Source: an uncultured Collinsella sp.
Lineage (GTDB): Bacteria > Actinomycetota > Coriobacteriia > Coriobacteriales > Coriobacteriaceae
Assembly (NCBI GenBank): GCA_902464965.1
Contig: CABQLI010000019.1
Span: 1-28,718 of the forward strand
Direction of reading: 5' to 3'
DNA length: 28,718 bases
Part shown: positions 6,488-13,298 of the stretch, one piece after another
How positions within the stretch are numbered: the stretch's first letter is position 1
Layout: each line of letters starts with the position of its first letter
Notes under the pieces: generated by a model
The model's input: only the letters and a program-made list of their open reading frames with translations
Databases searched by the model: none
Told to the model about the DNA's origin: nothing
Program-made: the position numbers and the translations under genes

Positions 6488-9169
6488 CTAGTCCTCGAGC
6501 AGGTCCTCGATAAAGCCGACGCGGTAGTTTTTGAAGATGACCTCGCCGCCGTCTTGCGTGGCGTCCAGATCGACATCGCCCATGATGCCAAAATCGTGGT
6601 CGCCATCCTCGTCGGCAAAGATCTGGTGCACGTGCCATACGTGCGCGGTCTTCTCGTCGGACTCGTCAATGGAAAACATCGCGGCGCTGCGGGCATCTCC
6701 GTCGGTGAGGATTTCCTCGTGCTGCTCGTGGTAAGCGTCGAGTGCTTTTTGCCAGCGGATCTCGCTCATGCCCCAGTCGTCGTCGAGCTCGCCCAGGTCG
6801 CGAACATGCTCGCGGGCGGCAAGGGCCACGCGGCGGAAGAGTGCGTTGCGCACCAGCAGCGTGCAGCCGCGGCGGTCCGCCACGACTTCGTCGATGCCCT
6901 GCGGCGGTGCAGCGTCGAGGGCTGCCGGGTTGCCGGCGTTCTCCCACTCGTCCACCAGGCTCGAGTCCACCGAACGCACCACAAAGCCCAGCCACGAGAT
7001 GATGTCGCGCAGGCGCTCGTCGCGCTTCTCGATCGGTACGGTGCGATCGAGGGAACGGTAGGCCTCTGCCAGGTAGCGCAGTAAAATGCCCTCGGAGCGG
7101 GCGATGCCGAGCTTTTGAATGTAGCCCTTAAAATCGCTCGCGCTTTCCAGCATATCGCGCAGAACGCTCTTGGGAGAGAGCTGATAGTCGTTGGCCCAGG
7201 GCACTTCCTGGCAGTACTTGTCAAAAGCGGCGTCGAGCAAATCCTCGAGCGGCTTTTCGTACGTGACGTTTTGAATGCGCTCCAAGCGCTCCTCATATTC
7301 GACGCCGTCAGCCTTCATTTCTGCCATCGCGCGGTCGCGCGCGGCGCGCTCCTGTGCGCGCAGCACCTGCTTGGGATCCTCGAGCGTTGCCTCGACCATT
7401 GAGATTAAATCCATGGTATAGGTCTCGCTCTCGGGATCGAGCAGCTCCAACGCGGCAAGCAGGAACGGCGAGAGCGGCTGATCGAGCGCGAAGTCCTCGG
7501 GCAGATCGACCGTCAGCGCATAGTCGATGTCTGGTGCGGCGTCAGTCGGGGCGTCGGGTGCGGGCGGCACCTCGGTTCGAACGACGACGCCGGAATCGAT
7601 GAGCGTGGCGAAGATTTCGTCGGCACGAACCTCGAGCTTGGCCTTTTCCTCGGGCGTTTGCAGGCTTGTCTCGATGAGGTCATGCACGCGGGCGCGGGCG
7701 TCGCCGCCCTGCTCGACCACGCTAATCACCATGGAGTGTGTGATGCGCAGGCGCGGCTTGAGCGTCTCGGGCTGCGTCTCGATCAGGCGCTCAAAGGTCT
7801 GCTTGTTCCAGGTGACAAAGCCCTCGGGGGCCTTCTTCTTTTTAATCTTGCGGAGCTTCTTGGGGTCGTCGCCCGCCTTGGCCATGAGCTTGGCGTTCTC
7901 GATCTCGTGCTCCGGGGCCTCGGCGATGACCATGCCCTCGGTGTCAAAGCCCGAGCGACCGGCACGACCAGCGATCTGATGGAACTCACGGGCGCGCAGG
8001 CGACGCATCTTGTAGCCGTCGAACTTGGTGAGCGCGGTGAGGACCACGGTGTGGATGGGCACGTTGATGCCGACGCCGAGTGTGTCGGTGCCGCAAATGA
8101 CAGGTAGTAGGCCCTGCTGCGCCAGACGCTCGACCAGCAGGCGATAGCGCGGCAACATGCCAGCATGGTGCACGCCGACGCCGCATCCAAGCAGGCGCTT
8201 GAGAATCTTGCCAAAGGCCGTGGAGAAGCTCGTGCCTTTGGCGGCTTCCTTAATAGCCTCGCGCTGCTCCTTGCTGGCGATGCCAAAATTGGCGAGTGAC
8301 TGTGCCGTCGCAAGTGCGGCATCCTGGCTAAAGTGCACGATATAGAGCGGGGCTTCGCCGCGGCGCATAGCGAGCTCGACCGTGCCCTCGAGGGAGGTCG
8401 TCGCATAGTCGTAGCTCAGCGGAACAGGACGCGGGGCGTCGACAACCAGGTCGCAAGCGGCGCCGGTGTGCTCCTCGAGCGAGGCGGCGATGGCGGTGAC
8501 ATCGCCGAGCGTGGCACTCATGAGCATAAACTGCGTGTGGGGCAGGGTGAGCAGCGGCACCTGCCATGCCCAGCCGCGGTCGGGGTCGGCAAAGTAGTGG
8601 AACTCGTCCATGGCTACGCAGCCCACATCGGCGTCCTCGCCCTCGCGCAGTGCGTCGTTGGCAAGGATTTCGGCCGTGCAGCAGATGACGGGTGCCTTGG
8701 TGTTGATATGCGTGTCGCCGGTGATCATGCCGACGTTATCGCGGCCGAGCACCTGCACAAGGTCGAAGAACTTTTCGCTGACCAGGGCCTTGATGGGGGC
8801 CGTGTAATAACAGCGCTTACCCTGCGCCATGCCCATAAAGAGCATGCCTAGCGCGACGAGCGATTTACCCGATCCGGTCGGCGTGCCCAAAATGACGTGA
8901 TCGCCGGCGGCCAGGTCCATGAGGGCCTCTTCTTGGTGATCCCACAGCTCAATGCCGCGGTCGCTCGTCCATTCAAAGAAGCGTTCGAAGGCCTGATCGG
9001 GCGTGAGCCATGGTTCGGGCTCACTGCCGTCCTCGGGCTCCCACCAGGTGGGGGAGAGCGCGCCGAGCGAGCCGAACTCGGCTTCGGTTCCCGTGCCGCC
9101 CGAGAATGAGCTGGCGGCGCCGGCGCCGGAGACGGTGCTGGCGGCGGTATCTGTCGTGGTCTGCGCCAT
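6488..9169 (-). CDS. SF2 DEAD/DEAH-type helicase with DUF3516 C-terminal region
   Basis: From the ATG at 9169 the protein has 893 residues. A low-complexity Ser/Gly/Ala leader (1-35) precedes an SF2 helicase core: Walker A GTPTGSGKS at 95-103, motif II DEFH at 188-191, SAT at 218-220, then GTDTLGVGINVP and the motif VI run QIAGRAGRSGFD. The remaining half fits the DUF3516 region found behind this helicase type in actinobacteria. Such Ski2/Lhr-like enzymes are presumed to unwind RNA or RNA-DNA hybrids in the cytoplasm. The frame is open up to 9328, but the MAQTTTD start has GAGAGAAAG upstream and follows a -10-like CATAAT at 9209-9204, so I prefer 9169. No neighbouring gene suggests a pathway. 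Confidence 0.88.
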   Translation of the reverse strand: MAQTTTDTAASTVSGAGAASSFSGGTGTEAEFGSLGALSPTWWEPEDGSEPEPWLTPDQAFERFFEWTSDRGIELWDHQEEALMDLAAGDHVILGTPTGSGKSLVALGMLFMGMAQGKRCYYTAPIKALVSEKFFDLVQVLGRDNVGMITGDTHINTKAPVICCTAEILANDALREGEDADVGCVAMDEFHYFADPDRGWAWQVPLLTLPHTQFMLMSATLGDVTAIAASLEEHTGAACDLVVDAPRPVPLSYDYATTSLEGTVELAMRRGEAPLYIVHFSQDAALATAQSLANFGIASKEQREAIKEAAKGTSFSTAFGKILKRLLGCGVGVHHAGMLPRYRLLVERLAQQGLLPVICGTDTLGVGINVPIHTVVLTALTKFDGYKMRRLRAREFHQIAGRAGRSGFDTEGMVIAEAPEHEIENAKLMAKAGDDPKKLRKIKKKKAPEGFVTWNKQTFERLIETQPETLKPRLRITHSMVISVVEQGGDARARVHDLIETSLQTPEEKAKLEVRADEIFATLIDSGVVVRTEVPPAPDAPTDAAPDIDYALTVDLPEDFALDQPLSPFLLAALELLDPESETYTMDLISMVEATLEDPKQVLRAQERAARDRAMAEMKADGVEYEERLERIQNVTYEKPLEDLLDAAFDKYCQEVPWANDYQLSPKSVLRDMLESASDFKGYIQKLGIARSEGILLRYLAEAYRSLDRTVPIEKRDERLRDIISWLGFVVRSVDSSLVDEWENAGNPAALDAAPPQGIDEVVADRRGCTLLVRNALFRRVALAAREHVRDLGELDDDWGMSEIRWQKALDAYHEQHEEILTDGDARSAAMFSIDESDEKTAHVWHVHQIFADEDGDHDFGIMGDVDLDATQDGGEVIFKNYRVGFIEDLLED

Positions 9170-9291
9170 GTGGTTACTTTCTCTCGCCGTTTGTTCGCCA
9201 ACTATTATGGCGTAGCGACGGCGCGGGGTGCCAGCGCGCGAGAAAATGCAGGAAATGGGCGTTCTGCCCAGCCGTTTGGTGCAGTCGCCAG

Positions 9292-9414
9292 CTAAGTGAG
9301 TAGGCTTTTTGAGATATCGCGAGTACATGGTTTTTGTGCAAGGGTTCTACCTGCGGTTTTAGTTTTCGCTATGCGGGTTGTGCTTGGCTATTGCAAAAAA
9401 GTCTACTCACTTAG
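9292..9414. repeat. Inverted-repeat element, 19-base arms bracketing 85 bases
   Basis: CTAAGTGAGTAGGCTTTTT at 9292-9310 faces its reverse complement AAAAAGTCTACTCACTTAG at 9396-9414, with a single difference that becomes a G-U pair in plus-strand RNA. The 85 bases between hold no gene. The whole 310-base gap 9170-9479 otherwise shows only a weak promoter-like stretch for the helicase. The element could be a small non-autonomous repeat (MITE-like), a pair of regulator sites, or a long stem-loop. No target-site duplication is obvious. Confidence 0.6.
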
Positions 9415-9479
9415 GTTTGAGGACCGTTCGCTGGCGCCTATTTGCGCTTGTCTGCCGATGCCGCGACCATCAGAAGCCC

Positions 9480-10319
9480 CTAGGACTCCTGCGGTAAGCG
9501 CTTCTTGCCCTTGCGGGCGCGGTTTCTAAAGTTCTCGACGGCTTCTTCCATGCCCAGAGGCACATAGGTGAGCTCATCGAGGTTATCGGGCAGGTAGCAG
9601 GCGAGGCTCTGCTCCTGTGCCCGGCCCGTCGCGAGCTGTTCATCGGTGGGTTGCGCGCCGGGTGTGGCGCAAATGCCATAGACGACGGCACCCATCTCGC
9701 GCGTGCGGCATTCATATTCGGTCTCGGGATGCTCGGGATGGTCGCGGCGGACGTTGTCGCTTACCCAAAGCGTGTCGTAGCCGGCCGCGGCAAACTGCCC
9801 CAGGGCGTAGTCGCGCAATGGCTTGCTGTCGGTGCGCAGCGTGACGGTGGCGCTGGCTGCAAAGAGCGGGCGGTAGAGCATCAGATGGTCGACATGGACG
9901 AGTCGTTTTTTGGCGTACTTGGCCTTGGGCTGCGGCGTGGGAAAGTTGATGGTGATGGCATCGAGCTCGCCTGCGGCAAACAGCTGCGGCAGCGATGCGG
10001 CGCCTCGGGGCAGGACGAGTGCGTTGGACAGCTCCTGCTCGCAGATTTTCTGCGCGGCATAGGCGATGCAGATGGGCTCCTGGTCCATACCGATAAAGAG
10101 GGTGTTTGGTTCGTGGGCCGCGCGCTCTACAAGGTACGTTCCCTTGCCACAGCCAAGATCTAGGTGAAGGTGTTCGAAGGGCTTGCTGCCAACTGGCGCA
10201 CAGGCCTCGCGCCAATCTCCGGCATAGATTTCGGGGTTCGTCTCAATCGCATCGGCGTAGCGCTCCAGGCGCTCCTCGAGCACAAAGTTCTTAGGCGTGC
10301 GAACGTGGACGGCTCCCAT
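9480..10319 (-). CDS. trmB: tRNA (guanine-N7-)-methyltransferase TrmB-like, variant signature
   Basis: The 279-residue protein carries the SAM-binding motif LHLDLGCGKGTYLV at about 51-64, followed by FIGMDQEP, and the C-terminal ETEYECRTREMG, which matches the TEYE...G block of TrmB. TrmB makes 7-methylguanosine at position 46 of tRNA using SAM. The usual DPWPKKRHxKRR signature is here TPQPKAKYAKKRL at about 126-138: the Asp, Trp and His positions are replaced while the Pro-Lys and basic residues remain. The tail of about 60 residues after the core is longer than usual. The ATG has AAGGAG 4 bases upstream. The family call is good; full activity needs testing because of the altered signature. 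Confidence 0.82.
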   Translation of the reverse strand: MGAVHVRTPKNFVLEERLERYADAIETNPEIYAGDWREACAPVGSKPFEHLHLDLGCGKGTYLVERAAHEPNTLFIGMDQEPICIAYAAQKICEQELSNALVLPRGAASLPQLFAAGELDAITINFPTPQPKAKYAKKRLVHVDHLMLYRPLFAASATVTLRTDSKPLRDYALGQFAAAGYDTLWVSDNVRRDHPEHPETEYECRTREMGAVVYGICATPGAQPTDEQLATGRAQEQSLACYLPDNLDELTYVPLGMEEAVENFRNRARKGKKRLPQES

Positions 10320-10375
10320 GAGGCTCCTTGGTCATAAGTATGGAACGCATAGCTGCGCGTTCCGTCAATGGGTTG

Positions 10376-10400
10376 AAAAAGGGGTGGGCATAGTTTGCCC
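10376..10400 (-). terminator. Weak intrinsic terminator after the methyltransferase gene
   Basis: On the minus strand GGGCA (10400-10396) pairs with TGCCC (10390-10386) over a 5-base loop, and TTTTT follows at 10380-10376 after four C. The short stem and the gap before the T-run make it weak. It lies between the upstream methyltransferase and trmB, so some read-through into trmB is likely. Confidence 0.4.
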
Positions 10401-10438
10401 GAAAGACGCGGTGCGGCTCGACGGCGAGTCGTCGGTGC

Positions 10439-11311
10439 CTACAGGCGCTTGAGAATCACATAGCGGTTGAGCTCGCCGCTGCGACCGTCGGCATGGAAAC
10501 GCTCAAGCTCGCGCACGGGGACCTCGCCACTCTTGTAGAACGTACGGACGCCGCGCACCAGGTCGGTGATCTGCTGATCGTCAAAGTGATGACAATAGCG
10601 GTAGGCGTGGCGGTCGTTTTGCCAGCCGATGAGGTGGTCGCCGGCTTCAAACTGCGCGGAATCGTAACCCTCAAACGGCGGGGTGAGCTCGGCGCGGGCC
10701 TCGGCGCGAACAGCCTTGCGCGCCATGCGCTCGTCGTTCATAAACTCCCAAAAGCTGATGGCGATGATGCCGCCCGGGCGCGTCTGGCGCACCAGAGCGT
10801 CGAGCACGCGTACACGGTACTCGCACGACGGCACATGGTGCATAAAGCCAAAGCAGACCGAGATGTCGGCGAGCGGGGCGTCGAAAAGCACGTCGGGCGT
10901 CTCGGCGGGGTTGAGCTTCATAAGGGCGTCGAGCACGTCGAGTTCCTGGAAGTGCAGGTTGGGAATGCGCAGCGCGTGGCCATGTGCATCGATGGCCAGG
11001 TCTTGGCACGAGTCGACACCATAGAACTCAAACGGGCAGCTGGCATCTGCTGAGGGGTTTGCGCCATCGACGCCCTTGGCGGCAAGTGCGCCGCCGGCGG
11101 CAAAGTTCTCGAATCGCATATTGCCACAGGCAAGATCGAAGACGCGGACGGGATGCTCGATCGTGGCGACGTCGAGCTGTTCGAGCGCGATATCCATGGT
11201 GCGTACCCAGCCGGGCCACGGGGCCTGGCGCGTATCGGAAAAGGAAGCGGAGTGCTCGCGATAGAACGTGTTGTTGAGCTGGATGAGCGATGAGGCGAAA
11301 TCGCGGTTCAC
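10439..11311 (-). CDS. Class I SAM-dependent methyltransferase, substrate unknown
   Basis: I place the start at GTG 11311, because GGAGGGAG lies 9 bases upstream and an ATG-started longer frame has none. This gives 290 residues. Motif I is VFDLACGNMRFENF at 57-70, with FYGVDSC further on as the likely acidic strand-2 loop, then DISVCFGFMHHVP and the strand with GGIIAISFWEF. These are standard Rossmann methyltransferase blocks. The N-terminal NNTFYREHSASFSDTR segment recalls the tRNA-wobble methyltransferase (Trm9-like) group, but the similarity is too faint to name a substrate. It is cytoplasmic, lies upstream of trmB in the same direction, and is divergent from the XRE regulator gene, so an RNA substrate is a reasonable but unproven guess. 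Confidence 0.78.
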   Translation of the reverse strand: MNRDFASSLIQLNNTFYREHSASFSDTRQAPWPGWVRTMDIALEQLDVATIEHPVRVFDLACGNMRFENFAAGGALAAKGVDGANPSADASCPFEFYGVDSCQDLAIDAHGHALRIPNLHFQELDVLDALMKLNPAETPDVLFDAPLADISVCFGFMHHVPSCEYRVRVLDALVRQTRPGGIIAISFWEFMNDERMARKAVRAEARAELTPPFEGYDSAQFEAGDHLIGWQNDRHAYRYCHHFDDQQITDLVRGVRTFYKSGEVPVRELERFHADGRSGELNRYVILKRL

Positions 11312-11357
11312 GGCGCGGAACTCCCTCCGTTGGCGGTGCGGAATAAACAGTACGACC

Positions 11358-11387
11358 ATACTACCGTTAACGCCGCAACGGGGACAA
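11358..11387 (-). promoter_or_regulatory. Possible promoter for the class I methyltransferase
   Basis: On the minus strand TTGTCC (11387-11382) and TAGTAT (11363-11358) are 18 bases apart, and would start transcription about 40 bases before the GTG. The match is moderate. The same divergent region should also drive the regulator gene to the right, for which I see no clear promoter. Confidence 0.3.
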
Positions 11388-11578
11388 CCGAGCTGCGGGT
11401 CATTGCTTTGTTTGGACACATTTCCGCAGCTCATATGTGCCCGCAACCGCCGGTTGTCAAAAATCTCACTAGAATAGGTGGCATGCTTTTGGCAGTGGCG
11501 GATAGATTTTTAACTGTGCAAGGCGCCTTAAGAACAAAAACGGTCCGGCGGCACGGCTGGCATCACATAGGAGGAACC

Positions 11579-12301
11579 ATGAATGTAGAAACTGCGCAGC
11601 GGCTCGCCGACCTTCGCCGCAGCAAGGGCTTTAGCCAAGAAGGGCTGGCGCGAAAGCTGGGGCTGTCGCGCCAGGCGGTTAGTAAATGGGAGCGTGCGGA
11701 GAGCTCGCCCGATACCGAGAACCTGATCTCGCTCGCCAAGCTCTATGGTGTGAGTCTGGACGAGCTGCTCAATCCGAGCGATGAGATTGAGGACGATATC
11801 GAGTTTGAGAACGAGGACCGCGCTCGTCAGCGCGAGGCCGAGGCGGCAGAGCGCGCCCGCACCCATGAGGCGGCGGCGCGCGCCACCGAGGCGGCAACGC
11901 AGGCAAGTGACGCGGCAGCCAAGGCGGCGCAGGCGGCAAGCTGGAGTGCGCAGGCTGCCAATGCGGCGACGGCTCAGGTGACGGGTACCGGTGCGGCTGG
12001 TCCGACTCCGGTGAAGGGTCCGTTCCAGTCATTCCCGTATTGGGCCGTGTGCTGGCTGCTGTTCTTTTTACTGATGTTCCTGTTTGGTGCCGGCCCCTTT
12101 GCTGCGCTGATCTTCTTCACGATTCCCATCTATCACTGGGTGGCGCGTGCACTCGATGGCGATTGGGCGCGCGGGGATATTCAGGTTGGTCCGGCACCGG
12201 TGGCGGTCAGGGCCCAGGGGAAGGATACTTCTGCGGAACCTGATGCTGACGTGGCTACCGCGGCCACCGCTGAGCCATGTGCCAAAGAAGGTGACGAATG
12301 A
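11579..12301 (+). CDS. Membrane-tethered XRE-family transcriptional regulator
   Basis: The ATG at 11579 follows AGGAGG at 11570-11575. The 240-residue protein opens with a classic helix-turn-helix (residues 5-62, including SQEGLARKLGLSRQAVSKWE and SLDELLNP). An acidic linker and an Ala-rich helical stretch (about 85-135) come next, then two closely spaced hydrophobic segments (about 154-190, YWAVCWLLFFLLMFLFGAGP onward) ending in a cytoplasm-like tail. The DNA-binding part therefore appears anchored to the inner face of the membrane. Its stop codon overlaps the start of the DUF4097 gene (ATGA), so the two products are made together and may form a sensor pair in which the DUF4097 protein faces outward. 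Targets are unknown; autoregulation is common for this class. Confidence 0.85.
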   Translation: MNVETAQRLADLRRSKGFSQEGLARKLGLSRQAVSKWERAESSPDTENLISLAKLYGVSLDELLNPSDEIEDDIEFENEDRARQREAEAAERARTHEAAARATEAATQASDAAAKAAQAASWSAQAANAATAQVTGTGAAGPTPVKGPFQSFPYWAVCWLLFFLLMFLFGAGPFAALIFFTIPIYHWVARALDGDWARGDIQVGPAPVAVRAQGKDTSAEPDADVATAATAEPCAKEGDE

Positions 12302-13200
12302 TGAAGCTTTCGCATGAATCCAAGCTGCGCCTGGGCGTCGGCATCGGAGCGTTTGTACTGATTATCGGGCTTGTTTTTGGCGTTTCGCGGACTTTGATTC
12401 ATTTTGATGGCCCGTGGGATCTCGACGATGTTATACCCGGCTTGTCCGGTATGGACGATGTGGTTGATGACGACGATTTTATGAACGATGGCGGTAACTA
12501 TTCCGCTCGGACTCAGCAGCTTTCGTGTACGACCTTTGATGCCGATGAGTTTCGCTACCTCGATTTCGATATCGATGCGGCTACGGTGGACGTCAAGGTT
12601 ATTGATGGTAACAAGGCTCGCGTTATCGAGCGGGGACGCGTTGCCAATGGTATGGATGCCTCCAAGGCCGCGACGCAGAACATCGCATCCGTCGAGGACT
12701 CGACGCTCAAGGTTTCCCAGTTTGGAAGTGATGACGGTAAGGCAATCGATCGCTCAGTTACGGTCGAGCTGCCGCGCCGTGTTGCCGAACATCTGAAGGG
12801 AGTCAACGCGCACGTGGGCTCGGGTGATCTGCAGATTGCCGGTGTCACCTGTGATGGTTTCGACCTTTTCCTGGGTGCGGGAGATGTAGAGTTTGCGGGC
12901 AGCGTGACTGATGCGCTCAGTGCTGAGGTCGGTTCGGGCGATGTGACGTTCGAGCTCTACCAGGCCCCCGCGAAGTCGATGGACGTGAGTGTGGGCTCGG
13001 GCGATGTGGAGATGATGGTTCCGAACTCGACGGGCTTTAAGGCGAGCCTTACCTTGGGCAGCGGCGACTTCGAGAGTGATTTCCTTCCGCTTGGCTACGA
13101 CGGCGAGACCATTTTGAATCTTGAATTCGATAACGGCGATAAGTCTGCTACGTATCGTTTTGAGGTCGGTTCGGGCGACATGTCATTTGATTCAGAGTGA
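12298..13200 (+). CDS. DUF4097-type membrane-anchored beta-helix protein
   Basis: The 300-residue protein has a short basic N-terminus, one hydrophobic segment (about 11-32) and a long outer part. The region from about 175 to 297 contains six G-[SA]-G-D turns (VGSGDL, LGAGDV, VGSGDV twice, LGSGDF, VGSGDM) at roughly 20-residue spacing, which is the signature of the DUF4097 'putative adhesin' right-handed beta-helix family. An Asp-rich stretch (MDDVVDDDD) lies just after the membrane segment. The gene overlaps the upstream regulator by four bases, so the pair is translationally coupled; ATG at 12301 is an alternative start. Family members are often linked to membrane-stress regulators, which fits. 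Its ligand or exact role is unknown. Confidence 0.83.
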   Translation: MMKLSHESKLRLGVGIGAFVLIIGLVFGVSRTLIHFDGPWDLDDVIPGLSGMDDVVDDDDFMNDGGNYSARTQQLSCTTFDADEFRYLDFDIDAATVDVKVIDGNKARVIERGRVANGMDASKAATQNIASVEDSTLKVSQFGSDDGKAIDRSVTVELPRRVAEHLKGVNAHVGSGDLQIAGVTCDGFDLFLGAGDVEFAGSVTDALSAEVGSGDVTFELYQAPAKSMDVSVGSGDVEMMVPNSTGFKASLTLGSGDFESDFLPLGYDGETILNLEFDNGDKSATYRFEVGSGDMSFDSE

Positions 13201-13248
13201 CGGGCGGTTATCGAAGACTTATATACCATAGCTGCGCTGTTTGATGGA

Positions 13249-13286
13249 GGCGCCGGAGCCGTGACGGGCTCCGGCGCCTTTGCCTT
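13249..13286 (+). terminator. Intrinsic terminator after the regulator/DUF4097 pair
   Basis: GGCGCCGGAGCC (13249-13260) and GGCTCCGGCGCC (13267-13278) form a perfect 12-base stem over a 6-base loop, followed by TTTGCCTTT. It lies 49 bases after the DUF4097 stop and ends just before the elp3 start, so it separates the two units. Confidence 0.8.
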
Positions 13287-13292
13287 TACAAT
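13287..13292 (+). promoter_or_regulatory. Possible -10 of a leaderless elp3 transcript
   Basis: TACAAT at 13287-13292 lies exactly 6 bases before the ATG at 13299, so transcription would begin at or next to the start codon. No AGGAGG-like ribosome site is present; only GGGG lies 2 bases before the ATG, which is too close. Leaderless starts with a -10 at this distance are common in actinobacteria. No -35 is visible. Confidence 0.45.
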
Positions 13293-13298
13293 GGGGTC

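Noticed and set aside
11330..11578. Upstream in-frame extension of the XRE regulator
   Set aside because: The extension lies in the promoter region of the divergent methyltransferase and has no ribosome site, whereas ATG 11579 has AGGAGG.
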